DNA of 64,000 nt, from NCBI RefSeq assembly GCF_040222385.1, contig NZ_JAVKDF010000059.1:127832-191831 (forward strand). Reading direction: 5' to 3'. A program made the position numbers and the translations under genes. The stretch comes from Imperialibacter sp040222385. Its GTDB lineage: Bacteria; Bacteroidota; Bacteroidia; Cytophagales; Cyclobacteriaceae. Under the pieces are notes generated by a model. It saw only the letters and a program-made list of their open reading frames with translations, did no database searches and had not been told where the DNA came from. Shown piece after piece: positions 34,624-43,096 of the stretch (the stretch's first letter is position 1; each line of letters opens with the position of its first letter).

Positions 34624-35172
34624 ATGGCAAATATTCACCGCAAAGTAAACCTCTATATCGCCATGAGCCTCGACGGCTACATTGCTAAAGAAGACGACAA
34701 TATTGATTTCCTCTCGCAAGTGGAGGTGCCGAACGAAGACTATGGCTATGCGGAATTCACCGCTGGCATCGACACGGTCATTTGGGGCAGGAAGACATAC
34801 GACAAAGTGTTGTCATTTGGAGGAGACTTTCATCACAAGGATAAAAAGGTTTGGGTGCTCTCGAATAGCCGAACAGGTAAAGATGAGAACGTCGAATACT
34901 TCAGCGATTTGCCCGGCCTCTTAAAAAAACTCCAGGCCGAGCCAGGCAAAGGCATCTATTGCGATGGCGGAGGCGAGCTGGTGTTTGAGCTGCTCAATCA
35001 CTCTCTCATTGACCGGCTTATTGTGTCGGTAATACCACATCTGCTGGGAGGCGGCATCAGGCTGTTTAAAGACGGCCGACCTGAGCAATCGCTGGCTTTC
35101 AAAAGAAGTCTCACATTTCCTTCGGGGCTGGTGCAGCTATGGTACGATAAAAAGGAAAACAAAAAGGTGTAA
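34624..35172 (+). CDS. Dihydrofolate reductase family protein (RibD C-terminal-like)
   Basis: A 182-residue cytosolic protein. The N-terminus K-V-N-L-Y-I-A-M-S-L-D-G-Y-I-A plus the I-W-G-R-K-T-Y-D motif and the later VIPHLLGGGIRLF are standard for the RibD_C/DHFR-like family. It is shorter than true RibD and lacks the deaminase domain. Such stand-alone members reduce pterin- or riboflavin-like substrates with NADPH, but the exact role is unknown. Confidence 0.88.
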   Translation: MANIHRKVNLYIAMSLDGYIAKEDDNIDFLSQVEVPNEDYGYAEFTAGIDTVIWGRKTYDKVLSFGGDFHHKDKKVWVLSNSRTGKDENVEYFSDLPGLLKKLQAEPGKGIYCDGGGELVFELLNHSLIDRLIVSVIPHLLGGGIRLFKDGRPEQSLAFKRSLTFPSGLVQLWYDKKENKKV

Positions 35173-35240
35173 TGTTTTGAACTGTGGCCCCTTGCATTTA
35201 AAGTAGATTTTTCTTAATTCCTGAGTCAAAATACATCACT

Positions 35241-35663
35241 ATGGCCTACGAACTAAAAACAAAAGTCAACGATGTAAGCGTGGAAGGCTTTCTCAACAAA
35301 GTGGAAGATGAGAAAAAACGAAATGATGCCTTTGAAGTGCTGAAGCTGATGAAGGAGGTGACTGGCGAAAAACCAAAGATGTGGGGCTCATCTATAGTTG
35401 GTTTTGGCACCTATCGCTACAAATATGCCAGTGGACAGGAAGGTGATTGGATGATAACCGGCTTCTCGCCGAGAAAAACGAGCCTTACGCTCTATATCAT
35501 GCCAGGCTTCGGCCGGTACGAAGAGCTGATGCAAAAGCTCGGAAAGTACAAAACCGGGAAGTCTTGTCTCTATATCAATAAGTTGACTGATGTGGATATT
35601 GACGTTCTAAAGACGCTGGTCAAAGAGTCGGTGGATTATATGAATAAGAAGTACAATAGCTAA
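35241..35663 (+). CDS. DUF1801 domain protein
   Basis: A 140-residue cytosolic protein of the DUF1801 (YdhG-like) family. Typical segments are the opening K-V-x-x-V-x-x-F-L, PKMWGSSIVGFGTYRYKY, FSPRKTSLTLYI and GKYKTGKSCLYINKLTDVDI. Single domain, no membrane segment, biochemical role unknown. Starts 68 bases after the DHFR-like gene and may be co-transcribed. Confidence 0.9.
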   Translation: MAYELKTKVNDVSVEGFLNKVEDEKKRNDAFEVLKLMKEVTGEKPKMWGSSIVGFGTYRYKYASGQEGDWMITGFSPRKTSLTLYIMPGFGRYEELMQKLGKYKTGKSCLYINKLTDVDIDVLKTLVKESVDYMNKKYNS

Positions 35664-35679
35664 CGTGAGGTCACTCCGC

Positions 35680-35880
35680 CAAGCTCACCTCCTCAGCAGG
35701 CTTTGCACCTTCTTCTTTTGAGCCTCTTTACCAGCGCCGCCTCACCAGTAGAATTACTAAGCCGCAAACTGTCATTTCTCGTCACTTACAATAGTATTGG
35801 TGTGAAAATCAGCCACATTGATCAAAATAGTTACACATCCGGGGCCTAGATTGGTTTAGGTGATGCGGGGTTGGCAAGAA
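35680..35880 (-). pseudogene. Decayed copy of the short lipoprotein gene at 37147
   Basis: About 190-200 bp align by eye with the intact minus-strand lipoprotein gene at 37147-37425. Shared blocks are CCTCAGCAGGCTTTGC, CCAGTAGAAT, GCCGCAAA.TG, AATTGGTG-like, and GTTT.GGTGAT.CGGGG.TGGCA, in the same order with a net shift of about five bases. No reading frame survives. The copy lies on the other side of the ATPase gene, so the ATPase is bracketed by two related segments in direct orientation. Confidence 0.8.
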
Positions 35881-35946
35881 GTGCATACAGCTAAGGCTAA
35901 AGGAGTATTGCATCGTTTTATAGTGTCTTTTCCCAAGTGAAAAAAC

Positions 35947-37101
35947 CTACAACTCTCCCGCCTGGTTCCACGGCCTTACCTCCATTCCATTGCTTCGCTT
36001 TTGCTGAGCGTCTCCTGCGTAGACAACTACCCCCTCCGCTGCTCCAGTTATTTTAGACCAAAAATTTAATCCCTTGAAATAATCGTCAGTGACTGTCTTT
36101 CCTGATTTGATTTCGACCGGGTATAGCTTTCCACCCTTATCTATTATCACATCAATCTCATTGCCGGTACTATCACGCCAAAAATACAAGTTGTTAGGTT
36201 CATTTTTATTAAACCTGGTTTTCACCATTTCGCTGATAATGAAGTTTTCAAAAAGACTCCCCCGCAACGGATGGGTAACCAACTGTGCTTCATTTTGAAT
36301 GCCGAGTAGTGCACAGGCCAGCCCGGTGTCATAAAAATACAGCTTGGGCATTTTCACAATTCGTTTATTGAAATTTTGATGGTGAGGCCGAAGCAAATGA
36401 ACAATAAAGCTACTCTCTAATACCCCCAACCACGATGCCACTGTTTTATGATCCACACCAGCTTCAATGCCGAGGCTGTTCATATTCAGCAGTTGACCTA
36501 CCCGGCCGGCGCAAAGCCTCAGGAACCTTTCAAAAGCACCAAGATTTGTGATATTTTTTATCTGCCTCACATCTCTTTCCACATAGGTACGAATATAGTT
36601 GAGATACCAGGTAGATGGCGGTATTTTTAGATCATAAATCGGAGGATATCCTCCGGCAAACATTGCCTGGTATGCATCCGATGGCAACAGCCCCTCTTTT
36701 GCGAGCTCTTCAATAGAAAAAGGAAGAAGAAACAAGTAAGCGATCCTGCCAGCAAGACTCTGTGAAATATTTTCCTGAAGCAAAAAATTGTTCGACCCCC
36801 AAAGGATAAAAAGGCCCGTCTCGCTACTTTCATCAATGATCTGCTGCAGATAGGAAAACAACTGTGGCACTCGTTGTATCTCATCCAGTACAGCTCCATT
36901 CGGGTATTGTTCGAGAAATCCTCGAGGGTCGCTCTCGGCAAACTGCCGTGCATCGGGGTTTTCCAGCGACACATAAGGCTTCGACCCAAAAATGTGTTTT
37001 GCGAGTGTGGTTTTTCCCGATTGTCTTGGGCCAACGATCGCCAGCGACTTGTACATAGAGGCAAGCACTCGGATTTCTTTATCTGCTATTCGGATAATCA
37101 C
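35947..37101 (-). CDS. AAA ATPase with DUF4143
   Basis: A 384-residue cytosolic protein. Walker A is GPRQSGKTT (near residue 24), Walker B GAVLDEIQ, and a sensor-like ILWGSNNFLL follows. The C-terminal half is DUF4143, with a nuclease-like end (NEIDVIIDKGGKLYPVEIKSGKT) that resembles the D/E-x-K site of PD-(D/E)xK folds. These ATPases are widespread, often in many copies, in Bacteroidota genomes and have no settled function. It is flanked by a decayed and an intact copy of a short gene and has a 15-base palindrome in front of it, so transfer or insertion is plausible. Confidence 0.9.
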   Translation of the reverse strand: MIIRIADKEIRVLASMYKSLAIVGPRQSGKTTLAKHIFGSKPYVSLENPDARQFAESDPRGFLEQYPNGAVLDEIQRVPQLFSYLQQIIDESSETGLFILWGSNNFLLQENISQSLAGRIAYLFLLPFSIEELAKEGLLPSDAYQAMFAGGYPPIYDLKIPPSTWYLNYIRTYVERDVRQIKNITNLGAFERFLRLCAGRVGQLLNMNSLGIEAGVDHKTVASWLGVLESSFIVHLLRPHHQNFNKRIVKMPKLYFYDTGLACALLGIQNEAQLVTHPLRGSLFENFIISEMVKTRFNKNEPNNLYFWRDSTGNEIDVIIDKGGKLYPVEIKSGKTVTDDYFKGLNFWSKITGAAEGVVVYAGDAQQKRSNGMEVRPWNQAGEL

Positions 37102-37110
37102 GTAGTGAAA

Positions 37111-37143
37111 TTACAATTTGGGAATTAGATTCCCAAATTGTAA
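37111..37143. promoter_or_regulatory. Perfect 15-base inverted repeat before the ATPase gene
   Basis: TTACAATTTGGGAAT (37111-37125) and ATTCCCAAATTGTAA (37129-37143) form a perfect palindrome around TAG. It is nine bases upstream of the ATPase start and three bases downstream of the lipoprotein gene's stop, both minus strand. It could be an operator for the ATPase or a weak terminator of the lipoprotein gene. The following T-run is short (TTT), which favours an operator or an element boundary. Confidence 0.7.
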
Positions 37144-37146
37144 AAA

Positions 37147-37425
37147 CTACAGCTTCAACTCCACCACCCTCAGTGCCTCAGCAGGCTTTGCCCTTCTTTC
37201 AACCCTCCCTGCCAGCACTATGTGACCAGTAGAATCATAATAGGCCGCAAATTGCCAGTTCTCTTCACTGACAATGGAATTGGTGCGAAAGCTGACGGCA
37301 TTGATGGACGTGCTTGCCCAGCCGGACCCAAGAGTGGTTTCGGTGATACGGGGCTGGCACCCCGCCATCAAAAGAATGCCAAAGACACCAAACCAATTCC
37401 TGAAAGACTTGATATAATAGCTCAT
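37147..37425 (-). CDS. Short lipoprotein, N-terminal BNR_4-like fragment
   Basis: A 92-residue lipoprotein: signal helix and lipobox LMAGC, with the cysteine at residue 23. The mature part GWASTSINAVSFRTNSIV...QFAAYYDSTGHIVLAGR resembles the first blade of BNR_4 repeat proteins (GWA.NSVN.VIFR...Q..A.YD..G.VVLAKR), which are normally several hundred residues long. The gene stops right after that segment, so it looks like a truncated relic that kept an open frame. A degraded copy lies at 35680-35880. It may or may not still be expressed. Confidence 0.6.
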   Translation of the reverse strand: MSYYIKSFRNWFGVFGILLMAGCQPRITETTLGSGWASTSINAVSFRTNSIVSEENWQFAAYYDSTGHIVLAGRVERRAKPAEALRVVELKL

Positions 37426-37512
37426 ATACCTCTAAACTAACTATCGAGTCACTAACTACCATAGTTATCTCGATTTTGTCCCACCCCCGACCTCCCAATC
37501 CAATCCATTCGC

Positions 37513-37520
37513 TATTTTTG
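37513..37520 (+). promoter_or_regulatory. Putative -7 box of the glycosyltransferase operon
   Basis: TATTTTTG fits TAnnTTTG and lies 19 bases before the GTG start codon of the first glycosyltransferase. It implies a leader of only about ten bases. No clear -33 element was seen. Confidence 0.4.
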
Positions 37521-37538
37521 CACAGAAATCAACCGTAA

Positions 37539-38234
37539 GTGCGCCAACCCAATATCAAAGTCATCATCCCTGCCTTCAATGAGCAGAATGCTGTAGGCAT
37601 GGTCATCGATGAAATACCCAAAGATTTGGTGTCCGAAATCATCGTCGTCGACAATGGTTCGACCGACAACACCTTTGGTCAGGCACAATCACGAGGAGCA
37701 ACTGCCCTGAGAGAAGAAAAACGAGGCTATGGCAACGCTTGTCTTTGCGGCATGCAGCACATCGCAAGCCAGGTCAGGGATTTGCCGGATATCGTGGTGT
37801 TTCTTGATGGTGACCACTCCGACTATCCTGAAGAAATGTTCGAGCTGGTGCAACCGATTATCGATGGTAACGCTGACCTCGTAGTCGGCTCCCGGGCACT
37901 CGGCAAAAAGGAAAAGGGCTCCATGACACCCCAGCAAATATTTGGCAATTGGCTGGCTACTACTCTGCTCCGCTGGTTTTACGGGGTGCAGTTTACTGAC
38001 CTTGGGCCTTTCCGGGCTGTGAAATATGAAAGCCTGCTGCGCATCAACATGCAGGACAAAACCTATGGCTGGACTGTAGAAATGCAGCTAAAAGCGGCTA
38101 AATTGGGAATGCAAACCACCGAGGTGCCGGTAAACTATCGGCAGCGCATTGGTGTTTCCAAGGTGTCGGGCACGGTGAAAGGCACCTTCGGCGCAGGCTA
38201 CAAAATACTTTGGACAATCTTCAGGTACTTATGA
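37539..38234 (+). CDS. Glycosyltransferase family 2, DPM1-like
   Basis: A 231-residue GT-A fold enzyme with a GTG start (RQPNIKVIIPAFNEQNAVG follows at once, so little room exists for another start). Motifs: IIVVDNGSTDNT, FLDGDHSDYPEE (metal-binding D-x-D region) and the later QIFGNWLATTLLRWFYGV...DLGPFRA segment of dolichol/polyprenol-phosphate mannosyl- or glucosyltransferases. No C-terminal membrane helices. It probably makes a polyprenyl-phosphate sugar donor for the membrane transferase two genes downstream. First gene of a coupled operon; the next start overlaps its stop. Confidence 0.88.
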   Translation: MRQPNIKVIIPAFNEQNAVGMVIDEIPKDLVSEIIVVDNGSTDNTFGQAQSRGATALREEKRGYGNACLCGMQHIASQVRDLPDIVVFLDGDHSDYPEEMFELVQPIIDGNADLVVGSRALGKKEKGSMTPQQIFGNWLATTLLRWFYGVQFTDLGPFRAVKYESLLRINMQDKTYGWTVEMQLKAAKLGMQTTEVPVNYRQRIGVSKVSGTVKGTFGAGYKILWTIFRYL

Positions 38235-39703
38235 TCGACTGGCTGGTAATAATTGGGTACGGAGCTTCCTTATCGCTGATCTTTCTGTTCAGCCTGGGAC
38301 AGCTGCACCTGGCCATTCGCTACAGAAAAAACAAGAAGGCAACACCAGCCACCCTTGCACCACTGGCAGATTTTCCGCTGGTCGCCGTACAGCTGCCTAT
38401 TTATAACGAGCTGTACGTTGTGGAAAGACTGATCAGACAAGTATGCCTGCTCGATTACCCAAAAGATAAACTGGAAATTCAAGTGCTCGACGACAGCGAC
38501 GATGAGACTTGCGTTGTTGTAGACAACTTGGTCGAAGAATACAAAAAGAAAGGCTTCGACATTAAAACGCTGCGCCGGCAAGAAAGAACAGGTTTCAAAG
38601 CGGGAGCCTTGCAGAATGGGCTTGAACAGGCCCGTGCCGAGTTTATTGCCATTTTCGATGCCGACTTCCTACCAGACCCTCAATTCCTGAAGGAAACATT
38701 GCCCCATTTTACCACCCCAAAAGTGGGCATGGTGCAAACCCGCTGGGGTCATCTCAATCGCAACTACTCGTGGCTGACGAAACTACAGGCCTTCGGGCTC
38801 GACGCCCACTTTTCGGTAGAGCAAACTGGCCGTAGTGCATCGGGCAGTTTTATCAACTTCAATGGCACCGGAGGCATTTGGCGAAAGGAGTGCATTGTAG
38901 ACGGCGGCGGCTGGACAGCAGACACCCTCACCGAAGACCTCGACCTTAGCTACAGGGCCCAGTTGAAAGGCTGGCATTTCACTTTCCTTGAGAACGTTGA
39001 ATCTCCTGCCGAACTGCCCATACTTATGCCGGCAGTAAAATCACAACAGTACCGCTGGAACAAAGGCGCCGCCGAAACAGCCAGAAAAAACCTGGGTGCT
39101 GTGCTCACATCGGCCCTGCCGCTGAAAAACAAGCTTCACGCCGTCCAGCATTTGCTCAACAGCTCCCTTTTCTTCTTCCTTTTCACTGCTTCTTTGCTAA
39201 GCCTGCCTCTGCTCTACACAATGAATCATTTGCCCACATACAGCACATTATTCAATGCGGCAAGTGTATTTGTATTAGGTTTTCTCTTTGTTAGCTATTT
39301 CTACTGGGTTGCCAGCGGCTCCTCATTTCCCAAAAAGACACTGAAATACTTCCTCGTTCATTTCCCCATGTTCATCACCTTCTCTATGGGTATGTCGCTG
39401 CACAATGCCATTGCGGTGCTTGAAGGCTGGCTCGGCATTAAGACACCATTTTTGCGCACACCCAAATTCAATGTGCTAAAGGATAAAATATCCTGGAAAA
39501 CCAATAAGTACGTCAATTGGAAGCTGACGCCCGCCATCATAGTCGAGGGGCTCCTGGCAGTTTACTTTGCCTTTGGCTTATGGTCGGCCTTCTACTTGTA
39601 TGACTTTGGGCTGATATTTTTCCACCTCATGCTCACCATAGGCTTCGGAGGTATCTTCTTACTCTCAATTAAACCTTATGGGTTTGCTGCCTCAAAGGGT
39701 TAA
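38231..39703 (+). CDS. Processive membrane glycosyltransferase family 2 (CESA-like)
   Basis: A 490-residue protein started at the ATG that overlaps the previous stop (ATGA); an in-frame ATG seven codons upstream is less likely. One N-terminal helix, then a catalytic domain with VLDDSDDET, FDADFLPDP (D-x-D), TEDLDLSYR (catalytic base region) and QQYRWNKG (Q-x-x-R-W). Four to five C-terminal helices follow. These are the D,D,D,QxxRW hallmarks of cellulose-synthase-like and glucomannan-synthase-like enzymes. It probably polymerises or extends a beta-linked glycan or glycolipid at the inner membrane. Confidence 0.92.
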   Translation: MIDWLVIIGYGASLSLIFLFSLGQLHLAIRYRKNKKATPATLAPLADFPLVAVQLPIYNELYVVERLIRQVCLLDYPKDKLEIQVLDDSDDETCVVVDNLVEEYKKKGFDIKTLRRQERTGFKAGALQNGLEQARAEFIAIFDADFLPDPQFLKETLPHFTTPKVGMVQTRWGHLNRNYSWLTKLQAFGLDAHFSVEQTGRSASGSFINFNGTGGIWRKECIVDGGGWTADTLTEDLDLSYRAQLKGWHFTFLENVESPAELPILMPAVKSQQYRWNKGAAETARKNLGAVLTSALPLKNKLHAVQHLLNSSLFFFLFTASLLSLPLLYTMNHLPTYSTLFNAASVFVLGFLFVSYFYWVASGSSFPKKTLKYFLVHFPMFITFSMGMSLHNAIAVLEGWLGIKTPFLRTPKFNVLKDKISWKTNKYVNWKLTPAIIVEGLLAVYFAFGLWSAFYLYDFGLIFFHLMLTIGFGGIFLLSIKPYGFAASKG

Positions 39704-41009
39704 ATGGGCTATCGCCGGAGGACTCTCCTGCATTACCTATTTTTTGCTGGCCTACAAGCTTCAAAGAACAGACGCCTGGATTCTTCAGGGCTCGTTCGCT
39801 TTACTTTTTCTCGCCTTCCTCGCTTTACAAAAAGCTGAATTGAAATGGATTCTTGGTCTTGGCATCCTTTTTCGGCTGGTTTTCCTGTTCTCCGTTCCGG
39901 CGCTTTCCGATGACTTCTACCGGTTTATATGGGATGGCCTGCTGTGGCATCGGGGCATCCATCCATTCAGCCACCCGCCCTCATTTTACATGGAAGTGGG
40001 TAATGCTATTCCCACATTGTCAACTGAGCTGTACAATGGGCTTAACTCAAAAGAATACTTCACAGTGTACCCGCCTTTCCACCAGCTAGTATTTTGGCTG
40101 AGCACTTTTTCCTACGACGGATCATTGATTAGCGCTGTTTTGCCCATGCGCCTGATGCTCTTAGGCTCAGAAGTAGCCTTTCTGTTTGTTATCGCCGACT
40201 ACCTGAAGAAAACTGGCAAACCCTCGTCACTGCTGGCCATCTATGCCCTCAATCCACTGGTCATCATGGAAGTGTCTGGCAACCTTCACTTTGAAGGGAT
40301 GATGGCCCTGTTTCTCATTCTATCTGTCGTGTTAATTGCCGATAAGAAATTGCTTGCAGGCCCTTTTGCACTAGCAGCCGCTATTGCCACCAAACTAACT
40401 CCCGTCATCGCTGGCCCCGCACTGATGTTCGCAGGCGACAAGAAAAACTGGTGGAAGGTGGTGTTGGTCACTCTGCTAGGTTCTCTGCTCTTCTTTCTGC
40501 CACTAACCGACCTCACCTGGCTAACCGGCCAGGGGGAAAGCCTCGATCTGTATTTTCGGAAGTTCGAGTTCAATGCCTCCTTCTACTACCTTTTCAGGGA
40601 AATAGGCTTTTGGTGGAAAGGCTACAATATTATAGCTACACTTGGGCCACGACTAGCGCTTTCGGGAGGCGTTCTCATTCTGATGGTAAGTTGGACAAAC
40701 TGGCCAAAAGGCCGGAGCCTGTTCCAGACGCTCAGCATTGTTTTTTTCATCTACTACCTGGCGGCCACCACGGTTCATCCCTGGTATGTGGTGCCACTGG
40801 TAGCCCTGTCCGTGTATTCCGGCTATAAATTCCCTCTCGTGTGGTCATACACCATTCTTTGGACATATATTGGCTATACCGCCACTGGCTACGAAATTCC
40901 CTGGTGGGCCATCATCACAGAATATTTGTTGGTTATTGGAGTTTTTATATGGGAAGTGGTGTTACCCCAGCGAACAAAACAGGGGGCAATAAGCTTATTA
41001 AAGAGATGA
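39678..41009 (+). CDS. Polytopic GT-C type glycosyltransferase
   Basis: A 443-residue membrane protein with about eleven helices. The loop after the early helices, VPALSDDFYRFIWDGLLW, has the acidic D-D pair characteristic of GT-C enzymes (GT87/DUF2029, MptB-like), which use polyprenyl-phosphate sugars outside the inner membrane. The gene overlaps the previous one by 26 bases and the next by four. It likely uses the lipid-linked sugar made by the DPM1-like enzyme encoded two genes upstream. Confidence 0.8.
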   Translation: MGLLPQRVKWAIAGGLSCITYFLLAYKLQRTDAWILQGSFALLFLAFLALQKAELKWILGLGILFRLVFLFSVPALSDDFYRFIWDGLLWHRGIHPFSHPPSFYMEVGNAIPTLSTELYNGLNSKEYFTVYPPFHQLVFWLSTFSYDGSLISAVLPMRLMLLGSEVAFLFVIADYLKKTGKPSSLLAIYALNPLVIMEVSGNLHFEGMMALFLILSVVLIADKKLLAGPFALAAAIATKLTPVIAGPALMFAGDKKNWWKVVLVTLLGSLLFFLPLTDLTWLTGQGESLDLYFRKFEFNASFYYLFREIGFWWKGYNIIATLGPRLALSGGVLILMVSWTNWPKGRSLFQTLSIVFFIYYLAATTVHPWYVVPLVALSVYSGYKFPLVWSYTILWTYIGYTATGYEIPWWAIITEYLLVIGVFIWEVVLPQRTKQGAISLLKR

Positions 41010-41512
41010 CAACACCCGGAAGAATACTCTTGCTCGCTTTCGCCATTGCCTTGCCTCAGTTTACGCAAGCGCAAAGTGCTTACGACGTGCTGCTTTCAAC
41101 GCTTTACAGCAAATCGGTGCCTACCATCTCGGCTGATTCGCTGGCAAGTATACAACAGGCAAAAAAGCCAATTTTACTTGATACAAGGGCCAAAGCTGAG
41201 TTTGATGTTAGCCATCTTTCGGGTGCCAAATGGGTAGACTACGAAACGTTCAAGCCCGAAATGGTCAAAGACATTGCCAAAGATCAGCCAATTGTGGTGT
41301 ATTGCTCCGTCGGCTATCGAAGCGAAAAAATTGGAGAAAAGCTGAAAGCCCTGGGCTATTCCGATGTAGAAAACCTGTACGGCGGTATTTTTGAATGGAA
41401 AAACGAAGGGCACACAGTGGTCAATTCAAAAAACCAGGCAACCGACAGTGTGCATTGCTACAACAAGCTTTGGTCAGTGTGGCTGAAGGAAGGGATAAAA
41501 GTATATGACTAA
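41006..41512 (+). CDS. Exported rhodanese-like protein
   Basis: A 168-residue protein started at the ATG that overlaps the previous stop (ATGA) and opens a signal peptide (MTTPGRILLLAFAIALPQFTQAQ). A single rhodanese domain carries the active-site loop Y-C100-S-V-G-Y-R-S, preceded by LLDTRAKAEFDVSHLSGA. Rhodaneses transfer sulfane sulfur or act as redox/thiol partners. The exported location and place between glycosyltransferase and DUF2064 genes are common in Bacteroidota, but the reason is not known. Confidence 0.92.
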   Translation: MTTPGRILLLAFAIALPQFTQAQSAYDVLLSTLYSKSVPTISADSLASIQQAKKPILLDTRAKAEFDVSHLSGAKWVDYETFKPEMVKDIAKDQPIVVYCSVGYRSEKIGEKLKALGYSDVENLYGGIFEWKNEGHTVVNSKNQATDSVHCYNKLWSVWLKEGIKVYD

Positions 41513-42107
41513 AGAAGCACTCATTATTTTTGTGAAAAATGCCGAACTGGGCAAGGTGAAAACCCGCCTCGCAAAAGACATTGGTGATGAAAAAGCCCTT
41601 GACGTTTATCTTGAGCTTTTGCAGCACACTAAAGACATCACTGCCGACCTCTCGCAAGACAAATACGTTTTCTACTCCAGCTTCATTCCCGAAGACGATA
41701 TTTTCTCTAACGCCGGATACATATTGAAACAGCAAAAGGGCGATGACCTTGGCGAGCGTATGTCCAATGCGTTCGAAGAAGTGCTCGGGCTTGGCTATGA
41801 GAGGACAGCCATCATTGGCAGCGATTGTCTGGAACTGGAAGCCCTCTATATCGAAAAGGCTTTTGAGTGTCTTGCTTTTCGTGATTTCATCATTGGCCCG
41901 GCCCGTGATGGAGGTTACTACTTGCTGGGAATGAAAACTTTTGACAGCGGTATTTTCAAGGGCATTGAGTGGAGCACTAGTTCAGTGTACAAAAAGACAA
42001 CTGACTATATTGAAAGCCAAAACAAAGACTTCCACAAGCTTCCTCCTCTGAGCGATGTGGACACCATCGATGATCTGGGGAGGCTCAAAACACTAATAAT
42101 AGAATGA
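41505..42107 (+). CDS. TIGR04282/DUF2064 glycosyltransferase-like protein
   Basis: A 200-residue cytosolic protein with a GT-A-like fold: LIIFVKNAELGKVKTRLAKD (the nucleotide-sugar P-loop-like K-T-R-L), QKGDDLGERMSNAF, IIGSDCLEL and GPARDGGYYLLG. These are the marks of the TIGR04282 family, first named for arsenosugar biosynthesis next to ArsS. No arsS or other arsenic gene is in this operon. It overlaps the rhodanese gene by eight bases. Confidence 0.9.
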   Translation: MTKEALIIFVKNAELGKVKTRLAKDIGDEKALDVYLELLQHTKDITADLSQDKYVFYSSFIPEDDIFSNAGYILKQQKGDDLGERMSNAFEEVLGLGYERTAIIGSDCLELEALYIEKAFECLAFRDFIIGPARDGGYYLLGMKTFDSGIFKGIEWSTSSVYKKTTDYIESQNKDFHKLPPLSDVDTIDDLGRLKTLIIE

Positions 42108-42979
42108 AGACCCACAGCCCATTCCTTTTTGCTTTTGTCGTTCTGCTATTAGCAACGGCCTGCGATCAAGTATTTGAGTCATCTGATGAACGGGGGCTCA
42201 ACGAATATTTCGACACAAGTTGGGCCAAAAATGAACTATGGGACGACGGGCAGGCTGAAGTGGCCATTTACAATGCCTCCAGAACCATCTACAACAAACC
42301 CCGCTATTTTGATTACATCCATATCCTGGTAAAGGAGGATTTCAATATTGAGTTCGGCGTAAAAACGGATGACTACGAAAGAACCGACCTTTATGAAGTA
42401 ATGAAGGTGAACCAGTTTGCGGATATCCCAACTGACAACTACCCCTACCACTTTCTTACAAGCATCTTCTTTCACAGAAACAATCCGGTACAAATCCACA
42501 AACTCACCAACTCCAGCCAGGAATGGTGCGGCAATACTTTCAAGATGCTGAAGGAAAAAGGTAGTCAGCTGGAGTACACCTACCACAGCTACTGGGACGG
42601 GCAGGGTGACGACACCAAAATGCTGGATGCCACGCCGCTTTGGGAAGATCAGCTGCCGTACACCCTGCGAACCCTGAAATTCAAAGACAAGCTGTGGTTC
42701 CGCATGCCCGTGTATGGCACACAGGTCAACAGCCGGGCCGACATGCCCCGGGTGTACGATGCCGAGTTCAGCGTGGCACCCCTTGAGGCCATCGATTCAC
42801 TACCAGGCGGATTGCCACAGCAAGACACCTGGCGAGTGACCGTACAGCTGGACGAAGAAAAAATCAACCAATACATCTTCACCCAGGCTTACCCGAACAT
42901 CCTGGTGGAAATGGTCGCCTGGGATGGCCGCAAGCTTCGGCTGAAGAACTACAAGAGGAGCAAATACTGGGAGAGGTAA
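42104..42979 (+). CDS. Lipoprotein of uncharacterised Bacteroidota family
   Basis: A 291-residue lipoprotein: signal helix and a lipobox ending LLATAC with the cysteine near residue 20. The mature sequence (YFDTSWAKNELWDDGQAEVAIYNASRTIY) matches a conserved Bacteroidota family that databases often mislabel as septum formation inhibitor Maf; true Maf motifs are absent. It has the ATGA overlap with the DUF2064 gene and closes the glycan operon. Function unknown. Confidence 0.65.
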   Translation: MKTHSPFLFAFVVLLLATACDQVFESSDERGLNEYFDTSWAKNELWDDGQAEVAIYNASRTIYNKPRYFDYIHILVKEDFNIEFGVKTDDYERTDLYEVMKVNQFADIPTDNYPYHFLTSIFFHRNNPVQIHKLTNSSQEWCGNTFKMLKEKGSQLEYTYHSYWDGQGDDTKMLDATPLWEDQLPYTLRTLKFKDKLWFRMPVYGTQVNSRADMPRVYDAEFSVAPLEAIDSLPGGLPQQDTWRVTVQLDEEKINQYIFTQAYPNILVEMVAWDGRKLRLKNYKRSKYWER

Positions 42980-43096
42980 ATATTGATCTGCTTTCCTCAG
43001 GAACCTACTCGTTCGAGCTCTTGAGTGGGTACACCACCTTTCTTTTTATCAGAATGGCAATTGGAAAACCTGCGCCCATTTTCCTATTTTTAATCA

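Noticed and set aside
41505..42107. Arsenosugar biosynthesis cluster
   Set aside because: Only the TIGR04282 protein points that way; no arsS, arsM or arsenic regulator is in the window.
42104..42979. Maf septum-formation inhibitor
   Set aside because: Some databases use this name for the family, but the nucleotide pyrophosphatase motifs of Maf are absent and the protein is a lipoprotein.
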